The translations under genes were made by a program, and so were the position numbers. From contig NZ_JAPZVN010000005.1 in NCBI RefSeq assembly GCF_027533845.1, positions 62,001 to 126,000 of the forward strand: DNA of 64,000 nt. Direction: 5' to 3'. The notes beneath the pieces are model-generated. The model was given only the letters and a program-made list of their open reading frames with translations. It did no database searches and was not told where the DNA came from. This DNA comes from Streptomyces sp. RPT161. GTDB lineage: Bacteria; Actinomycetota; Actinomycetes; Streptomycetales; Streptomycetaceae. This document shows positions 41,860 to 51,479 of this stretch, piece after piece. Every line of letters starts with the position of its first letter. Positions within the stretch are counted from its first letter, which is position 1.

Positions 41860-42795
41860 ATGGTGCGGATCCTGCCGGAAGGTCGTTTGGTCTACGGGAT
41901 GCAGTTGCCGGTCCAGGCGCTGAGTGCCGTCTTCGCGGAGGGATGGGAGACGGAGGCCGAGCGCGGGGATCTGCTGGCGATCGCCTGCGCGGCGGACCGG
42001 CTCGGTTTCTTCTACGTCGCCTGTTGCGACCATGTGGCGATTCCGGCCCGGCTCGCGGACGCGATGAGCACCACCTGGTACGACCCGGTGGCCACCTTGT
42101 CCTATGTGGCGGCGGCGACCACCAGGGTGCGGCTGCTCAGTCATGTCGCCGTGGCCGGGCTGCGGCACCCCCTGATGCTCGCCAAGCAGTACGCCACGCT
42201 TGACCACCTCTCCGGTGGGCGGCTGATCCTCGGCGTGGGCGCCGGACATGTCCGGGAGGAGTTCGACGCGGTGGGAGTGGACTTCGACCGCCGCGGTCCG
42301 GTGCTCGACGAGACGATTGACGCGCTCAAGGCCGCGCTCGGACCCGAGGAGTTCCCGGAGTACGGCGGTCGGCACTTCGCCTTCCGGGGACTGGGGCAGC
42401 GGCCCAGGCCCGTCCAGGTTCCCCGGCCACCGATCTGGGTCGGTGGATCGTCGCCCGCGGCGATACGGCGGTCGGCGCTGCGCGGTGACGGCTGGCTGCC
42501 GCAGGGGGATCCTCGGGACCAGCTGCCGTCGCGGATAGCGGAACTGGCTCGGTTGCGGCGCGGCGCACCGTTGGACATCGGGGCGATCACCGAGCCGGTG
42601 TACGTAGGGGAGCCGTCGTGGCGGGTGGGTCGCCGCACGCTCTGCGGCAAGGGTGAGGCCGTCGCGGAGTCGCTGCGCGAGTATGCCCGCATGGGGGTCG
42701 GGCAGATACAGGTCCGCTTCCGCAGCCGTAGTGCGGCCGAGCTCCTCGACCAGATGGAGGCGTTCGCCGCTGACGTCGCGCCGCACCTCAACTGA
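41860..42795 (+). CDS. Luciferase-like (LLM class) F420-dependent oxidoreductase
   Basis: 311 residues from ATG 41860 (GGAGG 7 bp upstream); GTG 41833 is rejected. TIM-barrel LLM family: YDPVATLSYVAAATTRVRLLSHVAVAGLRHPLMLAKQYATLDHLSGGRLILGVGAGH, VPRPPIWVGGSSPAAIRRSALRGDGWLP. The pattern is that of TIGR03619-type F420-dependent enzymes; use of FMN cannot be excluded. Under operator site 10, so it belongs to the steroid-catabolic regulon, possibly reducing or oxygenating a ring intermediate. Followed by a second LLM gene with its own operator. Confidence 0.83.
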   Translation: MVRILPEGRLVYGMQLPVQALSAVFAEGWETEAERGDLLAIACAADRLGFFYVACCDHVAIPARLADAMSTTWYDPVATLSYVAAATTRVRLLSHVAVAGLRHPLMLAKQYATLDHLSGGRLILGVGAGHVREEFDAVGVDFDRRGPVLDETIDALKAALGPEEFPEYGGRHFAFRGLGQRPRPVQVPRPPIWVGGSSPAAIRRSALRGDGWLPQGDPRDQLPSRIAELARLRRGAPLDIGAITEPVYVGEPSWRVGRRTLCGKGEAVAESLREYARMGVGQIQVRFRSRSAAELLDQMEAFAADVAPHLN

Positions 42796-42865
42796 TGGCG
42801 GGGGGAACCCGGGCGGTGCCCCGGGTATTGACGGCTTCGGCGGGCACTGCGAGAGTCGAGTAAAC

Positions 42866-42880
42866 CTGACGGTACGTCAG
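42866..42880. promoter_or_regulatory. Cluster operator, site 11
   Basis: CTGACGGTACGTCAG, the most symmetric copy (CTGACG-GTA-CGTCAG), 29 bp before the second luciferase-like gene (TTG 42909). Confidence 0.83.
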
Positions 42881-42908
42881 AAACGAAGTGGACGCCCGAG
42901 GAGCGATC

Positions 42909-44036
42909 TTGGAATTCGGGATCTTCGTACAGGGATATGTGCCCGCGAGCCGGGCGAAGGCCGACCCCGAGGCCGAGCACCACGCGTTGCTGGAGGAGAC
43001 CGAGTACGTCATCCAGGCCGACAGGTCGGGTTTCAAGTACGCCTGGGCGAGCGAGCACCACTTCCTGGAGGAGTACTCCCACCTTTCGGCCAATGACGTC
43101 TTCCTCGGCTATCTGGCCCATGCCACCGAACGCATCCACCTCGGCTCCGGAATCTTCAATCCGCTGCCGCAGGTCAACCATCCCGCGAAGGTCGCCGAGC
43201 GGGTCGCCATGCTCGACCATCTCTCCGGTGGCCGCTTCGAGTTCGGCACCGGACGCGGCGCGGGCAGCCATGAGATCCTCGGCTTCCTCCCCGGGATCAC
43301 CGACATGAACCACACCAAGGAGATCTGGGAGGAGACCATCGCCGAGTTCCCCAAGATGTGGCTGCAGGACACATACGAGGGGTTCAAGGGAAAGCACTGG
43401 TCGCTCCCCCCGCGCAAGATCCTGCCCAAGCCGTACGGGGTATCGCACCCCGCGATGTGGTACGCGGCGGGGTCGCCGTCCTCGTACGCCATGGCCGCCG
43501 GGAAGGGCCTCGGCGTACTGGGGTTCAGCGTGCAGAAGGTCTCCGACATGGAGTGGGTGGTCGACTCGTACAAGACCGCGGTACGCGACGCCGAGCCGGT
43601 CGGCGACTACGTCAACGACAACGTGATGGTGACGTCCACCGCGATATGCGCCGAATCCTCGAAGAAGGCGCGGGAGATCGCGGTCTCCAGCAATCTCAAC
43701 TACCTGCAGTCGCTGCTGTTCCGCTACCACGACACCTTCCCCCGGCCTGAGGGGATTCCGCGGTGGCCGGAACTCCTGCCGGACTACACCCCGGAGATCA
43801 TCGACCTGTTGATAGCCGAGGAGTTGATGATCTGCGGCGACCCGGACGAGGTCCTTTCACAATGCAGACGGTGGGAGGCGGCGGGTGCCGACCAGTTGGT
43901 GTTCGGGCTGCCGGTGGGCGTGCCGTACCAGGACACGCTGACGACGATCAAACTCATCGGAGAGCACGTCATCCCGAAGATGGACACGGACCCGGTGCAC
44001 CGGACCACCCGATTCCGGGAGGCGGCGCGGGGCTAG
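42909..44036 (+). CDS. Luciferase-like (LLM class) flavin-dependent oxidoreductase
   Basis: 375 residues from TTG 42909, chosen because GAGGAG lies 5 bp upstream and the family start EFGIFVQGYVP follows; GTG 42888, next to the operator, is the alternative. LLM fold: WASEHHFLEEYSHLSANDVFLGYLAHATERIHLGSGI, KVAERVAMLDHLSGGRFEFGTGRG, MWYAAGSPSSYAMAAGKGLGVLGFSV, ICGDPDEVLSQCRRWEAAGADQLVFG. It is longer than the F420 type at 41860 and resembles alkanal/steroid-type monooxygenases. Could be the oxygenase served by the flavin reductase at 10440 (inference). Operator site 11 lies upstream. Confidence 0.83.
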   Translation: MEFGIFVQGYVPASRAKADPEAEHHALLEETEYVIQADRSGFKYAWASEHHFLEEYSHLSANDVFLGYLAHATERIHLGSGIFNPLPQVNHPAKVAERVAMLDHLSGGRFEFGTGRGAGSHEILGFLPGITDMNHTKEIWEETIAEFPKMWLQDTYEGFKGKHWSLPPRKILPKPYGVSHPAMWYAAGSPSSYAMAAGKGLGVLGFSVQKVSDMEWVVDSYKTAVRDAEPVGDYVNDNVMVTSTAICAESSKKAREIAVSSNLNYLQSLLFRYHDTFPRPEGIPRWPELLPDYTPEIIDLLIAEELMICGDPDEVLSQCRRWEAAGADQLVFGLPVGVPYQDTLTTIKLIGEHVIPKMDTDPVHRTTRFREAARG

Positions 44037-44238
44037 CCGGGCCGCGCGGACAGCCCGCCCGAACGGCGTGCGAGGCCCCTACTGAGGCCCCGGCGCCCGC
44101 TGTGCGGCGACGGCTTCCCGGGCCGTCGCTTCCCGACCCGGTCCGGGGCCCTGCGACGGCGGCCCGTCGCACGGCCCCGGCCGGGCCGATCCGGGCCGCG
44201 GCTCCCTCGCCACCACTTTCCGCAGAGGGGAATCGACC

Positions 44239-45969
44239 ATGCTTGACCACCTGATAAAGGGCGCCACCGTGGTGGACGGCACGGGAGCGCCCTCATATCT
44301 CGCAGACGTCGGAATACAGGACGGAAGAATCGTCTCGATCACCGCTCCCGGTAGCACCGCGGAAGGCGCGCGCAGCGCTCAGGACGCGGACGGGCTGGTG
44401 CTCACGCCCGGATTCGTCGATCCGCACACGCACTATGACGCCCAGTTGTTCTGGGACCCTTTCGCGACCCCGTCCATGCACCACGGTGTGACCACCGTCG
44501 TGGGCGGCAACTGCGGATTCACCCTGGCGCCTCTCAGGCCGCGGGACGCCGACTACACACGGCGCATGATGTGCAAGGTCGAGGGCATGTCGCTCAAGGC
44601 CCTTGAGACCGGGGTGGATTGGAGTTGGGCCTCGTTCGCCGAGTACCTTGGCGCGCTCGACGGGCGGACCGCGGTCAACGCGGGTTTCATGGTGGGCCAT
44701 TGCGCGCTGCGCCGGCACGTCATGGGCGAGGACGCCATCGGTGGGCAGCCCAACGCACGGCAGTTGGAGCGAATGCTGTGGCTTTTCCATGAATCGATGG
44801 ACGCGGGCGCGTGGGGTCTTTCGACCACGCAGTCGTCCACCCACTCCGACGGGGACGGCAAACCGGTGGCGTCCCGCTATGCGCGCCGCGAGGAGTTGCT
44901 GGCGCTGTGCGGCGCGGTCGGGGAACACGAGGGTACACAGATCGAGGCGATTGTCGCCGGATGCCTGGATCAGTTCTCCGATGACGAGATCGAGTTGCTG
45001 GCCGCCATGAGCGCGACGGCCGGGCGGCCGCTGAACTGGAACGTACTGACGATCGATGCGGCCGTTCCCGAACGTGTTCCGCGGCAACTGCTCGCATCGG
45101 CCATGGCCCGTAAGGCGGGTGGCCGGGTCGTCGCACTGACGATGCCGATCCTCACGCCGATGAACATGTCGCTCGGCACCTTCTGCGCGCTCAATCTGAT
45201 TCCCGGATGGGGAGAGATCCTCGGCCTCCCGGTGGACGAGCGGATCGGCAGACTCAGGGATCCCGCCGTGCGGGCGGAGATGCTGCGCCGTGCGGAGAGC
45301 CCGGAAGCCGGCGTCTTCCGGCGACTGGCGGACTTCGGTCGCTACGTCATCGGCGATACGTACTGCGAGCAGAACGCTGGACTGACCGGTCGACGGGTCT
45401 GCGACATCGCCGCCGAGCGAGGACAGGAACCCTTCGAGGCGCTGGTGGGGATATGCGCCAACGACCGGCTGCGTACGGTGCTTTGGCCCATGCCCACGGA
45501 CAACGATCCGGCGAGCTGGGAGCTGCGACGGCAGACCTGGGAGCACGAGGACGTCTTGCTGGGTGGCTCGGACGCGGGCGCGCATCTCGACCGGATGTGC
45601 GGTGCGCCGTATACGACACGGTTCATCGGGGACTGCCTGCGCGGGCGCAGGCTGGTGGGGCTGGAGAAGGCGGTGCGTATGCTCACCGGCGATCCGGCCA
45701 GGTTGTACGGGCTACGTGGGCGCGGCCGGATCGCCGAGGGGTACTTCGCCGACCTGGTGGTCTTCGACCCTGAGCGGATCGACGCCGGAGCCGCGACCCT
45801 GGTACACGACCTGCCGGGCGACAGCCCGCGGTTGCACTCCGCGGCGCAGGGCGTGGTGAGTGTGCGGGTGAACGGTGTCGAGACCATAAGGGACGGAGTG
45901 GTGACGGGCGCCGTCCCGGGGACGGTGCTGCGCTCGGGGCGCGACACCGAGACGGTCTCGACGGGCTAG
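44239..45969 (+). CDS. N-acyl-D-amino-acid deacylase family amidohydrolase
   Basis: 576 residues from ATG 44239 (AGGGG about 9 bp upstream). Metal-dependent amidohydrolase of the D-aminoacylase type: LIKGATVVDGTGAPSYLADVGIQDGRI, metal-binding PHTHYD (His63, His65), GNCGFTLAPLRP, NAGFMVGHCALRRHVMG, GGSDAGAHLDRMC, and GRGRIAEGYFADLVVFDPE. Enzymes of this family cleave N-acyl amino acids or related amides. It lies 202 bp after the second LLM gene on the same strand with no operator of its own, so it may be the last gene of the catabolic cluster; the strong terminator at 45988 follows. Substrate unknown. Confidence 0.84.
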   Translation: MLDHLIKGATVVDGTGAPSYLADVGIQDGRIVSITAPGSTAEGARSAQDADGLVLTPGFVDPHTHYDAQLFWDPFATPSMHHGVTTVVGGNCGFTLAPLRPRDADYTRRMMCKVEGMSLKALETGVDWSWASFAEYLGALDGRTAVNAGFMVGHCALRRHVMGEDAIGGQPNARQLERMLWLFHESMDAGAWGLSTTQSSTHSDGDGKPVASRYARREELLALCGAVGEHEGTQIEAIVAGCLDQFSDDEIELLAAMSATAGRPLNWNVLTIDAAVPERVPRQLLASAMARKAGGRVVALTMPILTPMNMSLGTFCALNLIPGWGEILGLPVDERIGRLRDPAVRAEMLRRAESPEAGVFRRLADFGRYVIGDTYCEQNAGLTGRRVCDIAAERGQEPFEALVGICANDRLRTVLWPMPTDNDPASWELRRQTWEHEDVLLGGSDAGAHLDRMCGAPYTTRFIGDCLRGRRLVGLEKAVRMLTGDPARLYGLRGRGRIAEGYFADLVVFDPERIDAGAATLVHDLPGDSPRLHSAAQGVVSVRVNGVETIRDGVVTGAVPGTVLRSGRDTETVSTG

Positions 45970-45987
45970 GGCTTCGCGGTGGATCCG

Positions 45988-46023
45988 CGTCGTTGCCCGA
46001 GGGCAGCACCTCGGGCAACGACG
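45988..46023. terminator. Bidirectional hairpin terminator
   Basis: CGTCGTTGCCCGAGG (45988-46002) and CCTCGGGCAACGACG (46009-46023) form a perfect 15-bp stem with a 6-nt loop, between the ends of the amidohydrolase gene (45969) and the convergent beta-helix gene (46032). It marks the right border of the catabolic cluster. Confidence 0.82.
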
Positions 46024-46031
46024 CCTCGGGT

Positions 46032-47630
46032 CTACTTGCCGTGCCGTTCCCTCAGTTGCTCCTGGTAGAGGCTGGCGGGCAGCACATGGCTGCCGGAGGA
46101 CTGGAACTCGCCGGGGCGGTGGCCGCCGGCGGGCGGTGCCTGGGTGCCGGTGCAGCCGATGGCCCAGTTGTGGGCGGTCGGCGGGTCCTCCACCTGGTAC
46201 CTGCCCACCGAGCAGTTCCATGCCACGTCGTTGGCGCCCGCCCATCCCTGGCCGCTGCCCATCCACTGGCGGTCGTGCAGCGCGAGCGTGCCGGAGGCGT
46301 CCATGGTGATCTCGTCGTAGAGGGTGCCGGTCGCCCACCGCTGGTGCGGGCCCGCGTCCAGCAGTCGCTTGCCGGTGTTGCTGGCCGTGCAGTTGGTGAT
46401 CACATTGGGGCCGGGGATGCGCGCCTGTGTTGCCCAGGCATGCTGGTTGCTGCCGGTCACCGTGCAGTTCTCGATCAGGGTCTGTTGTCCGCTGACCGTG
46501 TAGGCGACCGGTTGGGCGTGGACGTCCTGCGGTACGGAGGCGTCCAGCGACCGGGTGTCCAGCATGGTGTCGTGCAGCGCGCCGGTGCCGAAGGAGAAGG
46601 CCGAGCCGAACCTGTTCGCGGTGACGTCGCGCACCCAGGAGTTCTCCGCGGCGTCCACGCTGACCAGCGCCGAGTTGAAGTACCCGCCGCCGTGCCAGGA
46701 CGGGTCGGACTCGAACGCCTTGCCGTTGCCTGAGAGGTTCTCGACGCCCGCCTCGCTGATGCGGCCGGCGAAGGTGTACGTCCACACGCTCGCGTGCGTG
46801 TACTGCTTCTCCAGCGCCTGGGGGAGCGGCACGTCGAGGGTGATGGTGTCGCCGCGCACACCCGCGACCGTGCGCTCGAACTCATGGCCGCTGCTGGGCT
46901 TCCACGGGGTGCTGGGGGTGCCGTCGGGGCGTGGCGGGATGTGGTCCATGCCGATGGCGTGGATCCAGTCCTGTTCTATGGGGCGTTGGACGACTATCCG
47001 GTCCCCGGCACTGAAGTGCGTGGCGGCGTCGGCCACATGGAGGGTGCTGGCCCCGACCGGCACATAGGTGTCGGTTACCGGGTGGGTGTCCCCGCTGCGG
47101 GTGATCTGCCCCGAGCCGCCGACCGCGACGAGGGTGTGCGGCTTACCGGTGCCGGTGAGCACGGTGCCGTCGCCCGACCCGGAGCCGCGCAGGACGACAC
47201 CGGAACGGTCCACCTTGATGGTGCCGCCGATCCGGTAGGTGCCCGGCCTGAGCAGGACAGCGCCGCCTGACGGGGTGCCGCCGACGCGTTCGACGGCGGC
47301 TTGGATGCGGGCGGTGTCGTCCCCGGAGGCGGCCGGGGCGAGGGTGACGGCGACCGGCCGGTCGGGGATGGGCTGGTCGCTCTCGTGGTAGCCGACGCGG
47401 GAGAAGTCGGGGACGCGGTCGCCCTGTGCGTCGGTTCGGTAGGAGAGCCTGCCGCCGCTGAAGGCGACCCAGTCGGCGCTGGCCCGGGCGCTGGCCGCGG
47501 GAGTGGTGCGGGGGGAGGCGCCGGCCTGCCAGTACGTGGTGGTCAGCCCGCCCGTCACCGCGAGCGCGGCGGCGGCGCCGAGCACCGCGTACCGCCTGCG
47601 GCGCGGATGGCTCCTGTGGGGTTCCGTCAT
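46032..47630 (-). CDS. Secreted right-handed beta-helix protein (polysaccharide-lyase-like)
   Basis: 532 residues from ATG 47630. A signal sequence follows basic residues (RRRRYAVLGAAAALAVTGGLTTTYW), so it is exported, perhaps as a membrane-anchored form. The body has the pectate-lyase-superfamily signature: TARIQAAVERVGGTPSGGAVLLRPGTYRIGGTIKVDRSGVVLRGSGSGDGTVL, then many short beta-strand coils (NCTVTGSNQHAW, NCTASNTGKRL). Probably acts on a polysaccharide outside the cell; the exact activity is not predictable. The AT-rich upstream region carries an imperfect palindrome around AAGCTT at 47666-47671, typical of sugar-controlled secreted enzymes. No clear ribosome site. Confidence 0.78.
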   Translation of the reverse strand: MTEPHRSHPRRRRYAVLGAAAALAVTGGLTTTYWQAGASPRTTPAASARASADWVAFSGGRLSYRTDAQGDRVPDFSRVGYHESDQPIPDRPVAVTLAPAASGDDTARIQAAVERVGGTPSGGAVLLRPGTYRIGGTIKVDRSGVVLRGSGSGDGTVLTGTGKPHTLVAVGGSGQITRSGDTHPVTDTYVPVGASTLHVADAATHFSAGDRIVVQRPIEQDWIHAIGMDHIPPRPDGTPSTPWKPSSGHEFERTVAGVRGDTITLDVPLPQALEKQYTHASVWTYTFAGRISEAGVENLSGNGKAFESDPSWHGGGYFNSALVSVDAAENSWVRDVTANRFGSAFSFGTGALHDTMLDTRSLDASVPQDVHAQPVAYTVSGQQTLIENCTVTGSNQHAWATQARIPGPNVITNCTASNTGKRLLDAGPHQRWATGTLYDEITMDASGTLALHDRQWMGSGQGWAGANDVAWNCSVGRYQVEDPPTAHNWAIGCTGTQAPPAGGHRPGEFQSSGSHVLPASLYQEQLRERHGK

Positions 47631-47882
47631 GGAGCGGCAGCATGCCCGGGCCAACCTTGTTAGTAAAGCTTCCTTACAGTCTTTTACGGAACCTTCAACT
47701 CCCGTACCGACGGCGCGCCTTGGGGCGTCACCATGGTGGCGCGGAGGAGCCGCCGGATGGCAGCGCTGGGTGATCGATCGCCCCAGGTGCGGGATGACAG
47801 GAGTCATCTCGAGATTCGGTGTGATCGCGCACGGGAAGAGACAAGGCCGGGCAAAAGTTGCCCGCATTCGGAGGTGCTCGCA

Positions 47883-48698
47883 GTGCGTATCTCGACCATG
47901 ATCTTTCTGACCGACGAGACCCTCGGCCCCGTCCAGCTCGCGCGGGAACTGGAGCAGCGCGGATTCGCCGGGCTCTACCTCCCCGAGCACACCCACATCC
48001 CGGTCTCCCGCAAGAGCCCCTACCCGTTCGGCGGGGAGCTGCCCCGCGAGTACGGGCGCACCCTCGACCCGTTCGCCGCACTGGGCGCGGCCGCCGCCGT
48101 CACCGAGCGCCTGATCCTCGGCACCGGAATCACCCTGGTGGCCCAGCACGACCCCATTGTGCTCGCCAAGCAGGTGGCCACGCTCGACCACCTGTCAGGC
48201 GGCCGGTTCACCCTGGGCGTGGGCCTGGGCTGGAACCAGGAGGAGGCCGCCGCGCACGGCGTGGACTGGCCCCGCCGCCGCACCGCCGTCCGGGACAGGT
48301 TGGCGGCCATGCGCGCCCTGTGGGCACCCGAACCGACCGGATACGACAGCGAGTTCATCCACATCGAGCCCAGCGAGGCGCACCCGAAGCCGAAGGGGTT
48401 GCGGGTCCTGCTCGGCGGCGCGGCCGGGCCGAAGCTGTTCGCGGACGTCGCCGGATACGCCGACGGCTGGCTGCCGGTGGGTCAGGACCCGGCTGAGCAC
48501 CTGCCCGCGCTGCGCGCCGCCTGGACCGAGGCGGGACGGGAAGGTGAACCGCAGGTCGTCCCGTACGCGATCCGGCCGAACGCGGACAAGGTCGCGCGGC
48601 TGCGGGACCTGGGCGCCGAGGAGGCTGTCTTCATCCTGCCTCCGGCGGGCGCCGACGAGGTGCTGCGCACCCTCGACGACTACGCGCAATACCTGTAA
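47883..48698 (+). CDS. Luciferase-like F420-dependent oxidoreductase (TIGR03619 type)
   Basis: 271 residues from GTG 47883, with GGAGG 8 bp upstream. LLM fold: ISTMIFLTDETLGPVQLARELEQRGFAGLYLPEHTHIP, ERLILGTGITLVAQHDPIVLAKQVATLDHLSGGRFTLGVGLGW, RVLLGGAAGPKLFADVAGYADGWLPVG. Typical F420-dependent oxidoreductase of actinobacteria. It lies immediately upstream of fbiC, which makes the F420 chromophore, but is outside the catabolic cluster and lacks the operator. Substrate unknown. Confidence 0.84.
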   Translation: MRISTMIFLTDETLGPVQLARELEQRGFAGLYLPEHTHIPVSRKSPYPFGGELPREYGRTLDPFAALGAAAAVTERLILGTGITLVAQHDPIVLAKQVATLDHLSGGRFTLGVGLGWNQEEAAAHGVDWPRRRTAVRDRLAAMRALWAPEPTGYDSEFIHIEPSEAHPKPKGLRVLLGGAAGPKLFADVAGYADGWLPVGQDPAEHLPALRAAWTEAGREGEPQVVPYAIRPNADKVARLRDLGAEEAVFILPPAGADEVLRTLDDYAQYL

Positions 48699-48836
48699 CG
48701 CGCCGTCCGGGCCGGGGCCTTGCGGCCCGGGATCTGACGAGGCGCACGGTGCCCGCGGTATTCCTGGGCATGGCTGTGACAAACCGCGCAGGCGGGCATC
48801 GCTTTCGCTGTCGGTGCTCGCTCGTATGCTCGGTGG

Positions 48837-51431
48837 ATGGACACCAGCATGCCGTGCCCCGAGGAGCCGACACCGACCGCCAACGCCATGCGCCGTGCGC
48901 TGGGCCGCGCCCGCAGCGGCGTCGCGTTGGACGTCGCCGAGGCGGCGGTCCTGCTGCGAGCGCGCGGCGAGGACCTCGACGCCCTCTCCTCGATCGCCGC
49001 GCGGGTGCGGGACGCGGGCCTGGAGGCCGCCGGGCGCCCCGGCGTGATCACCTACGCGCGTAATGTCTTCATCCCGCTGACCCGGCTGTGCCGCGACCGC
49101 TGCCACTACTGCACCTTCGCCACCGTGCCCGGCAAGCTGCGGCGCGCGGGCGAGGGGATGTTCCTGTCCCCGGACGAGGTGCTGGCCATCGCCCGGCAGG
49201 GCGCCGAACTCGGCTGCAAGGAAGCCCTGTTCACGCTCGGCGACCGCCCCGAGGACCGCTGGCCCGAGGCCCGCGAGTGGCTGGACGCCCACGGCTACGA
49301 CGACACCGTGGCGTACGTGCGGGCGATGGCGATCCGGGTGCTGGAGGAGACCGGACTGCTGCCGCACCTCAACCCCGGCGCGATGACCTGGACCGACGTG
49401 CAGCGGCTCAAGCCGGTCGCGGCATCCATGGGCATGATGCTGGAGACCACCGCCACCCGGCTGTGGTCGGAACCGGGCGGCCCGCACCACGGCTCCCCGG
49501 ACAAGGACCCCGCGGTGCGGCTGCGGGTGCTGCACGACGTGGGCCGCTCCAACGTGCCGTTCACCACCGGCATCCTGATCGGCATCGGCGAGACCCGCAC
49601 CGAGCGCGCCGAGTCGCTGTTCGCCATCCGCACGGTGGCCCGGCAGTACCACGGCGTCCAGGAGGTGATCGTCCAGAACTTCCGTGCCAAGCCGGACACC
49701 CCGATGCGCGGCATGCCGGACGCCGAACTGGACGACCTGGTCGCCACCATCGCCGTGGCCCGGTTGATCCTGGGCCCCGCCGCCCGCATCCAGGCGCCGC
49801 CGAACCTGATCGCGGGCGAGTACGCGCGGGCCATCGCCGCGGGCATCGACGACTGGGGCGGCGTATCCCCGCTCACCCCCGACCACGTCAGCCCCGAGCA
49901 CCCCTGGCCGCACATCGACCAACTGCGCGCCATCACCGCCGAGTCCGGCTTCACCATGCGTGAACGGCTCACCATCTACCCGGAGTTCGTCCAACGCGGC
50001 GAACCCTGGCTGGACCCGCGCGTCCTGCCGCACGTCAGGGCGCTGGCCGACCCGGACAGCGGGCTGGCGGTGGAGGACCGCAAGCCCACCGGCCTGCCCT
50101 GGCAGGAGCCCGACCAGGTGTTCACCGCCAGCGGGCGCACTGACCTGCACACCGCCATCGACACCGAAGGCCGCACCGGCGACCGCAGGAACGACTTCGA
50201 CGAGGTGTACGGAGACTGGGAGGCGCTACGCGAACAGGCCGCCCCCGGTACCGTCCCGGACCGCATCGAGGCCGACGTACGCGCCGCCCTGGCCACCGCC
50301 GCCGACGACCCCACCCGGCTCACCGACGCCGAGGCGCTCGCCCTGCTGCACGCCGACGGCCCGGCGCTGGACGCGCTGTGCCGGATCGCCGACGACGTAC
50401 GGCGCGACGCCGTCGGCGACGAGGTCACCTACATCGTCACCCGGAACATCAACTTCACCAACGTCTGCTACACCGGCTGTCGCTTCTGCGCCTTCGCCCA
50501 GCGCCGCACCGACGCCGACGCCTACACCCTCTCCCTCGGCCAGGTCGCCGACCGCGCCCAACAGGCCTGGGAGGTGGGCGCCACCGAGGTGTGCATGCAG
50601 GGCGGCATCCACCCCGACCTGCCCGGCACCGCCTACTTCGACATCGCCCGGGCGGTCAAGGACCGGGTGCCCGGCATGCATGTGCACGCCTTCTCGCCGA
50701 TGGAGGTCGCCAACGGTGCCACCCGCACCGGACTGTCCATCCGCGACTGGCTGCAGCGGGCCAAGGAGTCCGGCCTGGACACCATCCCGGGCACCGCCGC
50801 CGAGATCCTCGACGACGAGGTGCGCTGGGTGCTCACCAAGGGCAAACTGCCCACCGCCACCTGGGTTGAGGTCGTCAGGACCGCACACCAACTGGGCATT
50901 CGCTCCTCCTCCACGATGATGTACGGGCATGTGGACCAGCCCCGGCACTGGTTGGGCCATCTGCGGCTGCTCGCCGGCATACAGCAGGAGACCGGCGGAT
51001 TCACCGAGTTCGTCACCCTGCCGTTCATCCACACCAACGCCCCGGTGTACCTGGCGGGCATCGCCCGGCCCGGCCCGACCCACCGGGACAACCGCGCGGT
51101 CACCGCCATGGCCCGGCTGCTGCTCCACCCGCACATCCGCAACATCCAGACGAGCTGGGTGAAACTGGGCACCGAGGGAGCGGCCGAAATGCTCCGCTCC
51201 GGCGCCAACGACCTGGGCGGCACCCTGATGGAGGAGACCATCTCCCGGATGGCGGGTTCCAGTTACGGGTCGTACCGCTCCATCCGCGACCTGGTCGCGA
51301 TCGCCGAAGCGGCGGGCCGCCCCGCCCGGCAGCGGGACACCCTGTACGGCGCGGTGCCGGAGGAACGCCGGGCGGCCGGGCTGGCCTCGGACGGCCACCT
51401 GCCGGAGCTGCTGCCGGTCCTGGACAGCTGA
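48837..51431 (+). CDS. fbiC: FO synthase FbiC (F420 biosynthesis)
   Basis: 864 residues, the fused CofG-CofH form of actinobacteria. Two radical-SAM domains: CofG cluster Cys85, Cys89, Cys92 (CRDRCHYC) and CofH cluster Cys544, Cys548, Cys551 (CYTGCRFC). It makes 7,8-didemethyl-8-hydroxy-5-deazariboflavin (FO) from tyrosine and the flavin precursor 5-amino-6-ribitylaminouracil. Start ATG 48837 (ATG 48849 also possible; ribosome site weak). F420 would serve the Ddn-like protein at 18549 and the LLM proteins in this window. Confidence 0.93.
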   Translation: MDTSMPCPEEPTPTANAMRRALGRARSGVALDVAEAAVLLRARGEDLDALSSIAARVRDAGLEAAGRPGVITYARNVFIPLTRLCRDRCHYCTFATVPGKLRRAGEGMFLSPDEVLAIARQGAELGCKEALFTLGDRPEDRWPEAREWLDAHGYDDTVAYVRAMAIRVLEETGLLPHLNPGAMTWTDVQRLKPVAASMGMMLETTATRLWSEPGGPHHGSPDKDPAVRLRVLHDVGRSNVPFTTGILIGIGETRTERAESLFAIRTVARQYHGVQEVIVQNFRAKPDTPMRGMPDAELDDLVATIAVARLILGPAARIQAPPNLIAGEYARAIAAGIDDWGGVSPLTPDHVSPEHPWPHIDQLRAITAESGFTMRERLTIYPEFVQRGEPWLDPRVLPHVRALADPDSGLAVEDRKPTGLPWQEPDQVFTASGRTDLHTAIDTEGRTGDRRNDFDEVYGDWEALREQAAPGTVPDRIEADVRAALATAADDPTRLTDAEALALLHADGPALDALCRIADDVRRDAVGDEVTYIVTRNINFTNVCYTGCRFCAFAQRRTDADAYTLSLGQVADRAQQAWEVGATEVCMQGGIHPDLPGTAYFDIARAVKDRVPGMHVHAFSPMEVANGATRTGLSIRDWLQRAKESGLDTIPGTAAEILDDEVRWVLTKGKLPTATWVEVVRTAHQLGIRSSSTMMYGHVDQPRHWLGHLRLLAGIQQETGGFTEFVTLPFIHTNAPVYLAGIARPGPTHRDNRAVTAMARLLLHPHIRNIQTSWVKLGTEGAAEMLRSGANDLGGTLMEETISRMAGSSYGSYRSIRDLVAIAEAAGRPARQRDTLYGAVPEERRAAGLASDGHLPELLPVLDS

Positions 51432-51479
51432 GAAGAGAACGACACAGTGAAGCGGCCAACTCAGAAGGGGAGTTGCGGC

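Noticed and set aside
48707-48730. 7-bp hairpin after the LLM gene at 47883 as a terminator
   Set aside because: Short stem with a 10-nt loop; GC-rich DNA gives many such pairings by chance.
48195-50150. Long minus-strand frame opposite fbiC and the LLM gene
   Set aside because: Low-complexity Arg/Gly/Val composition; fbiC on the plus strand has both intact Fe-S motifs.
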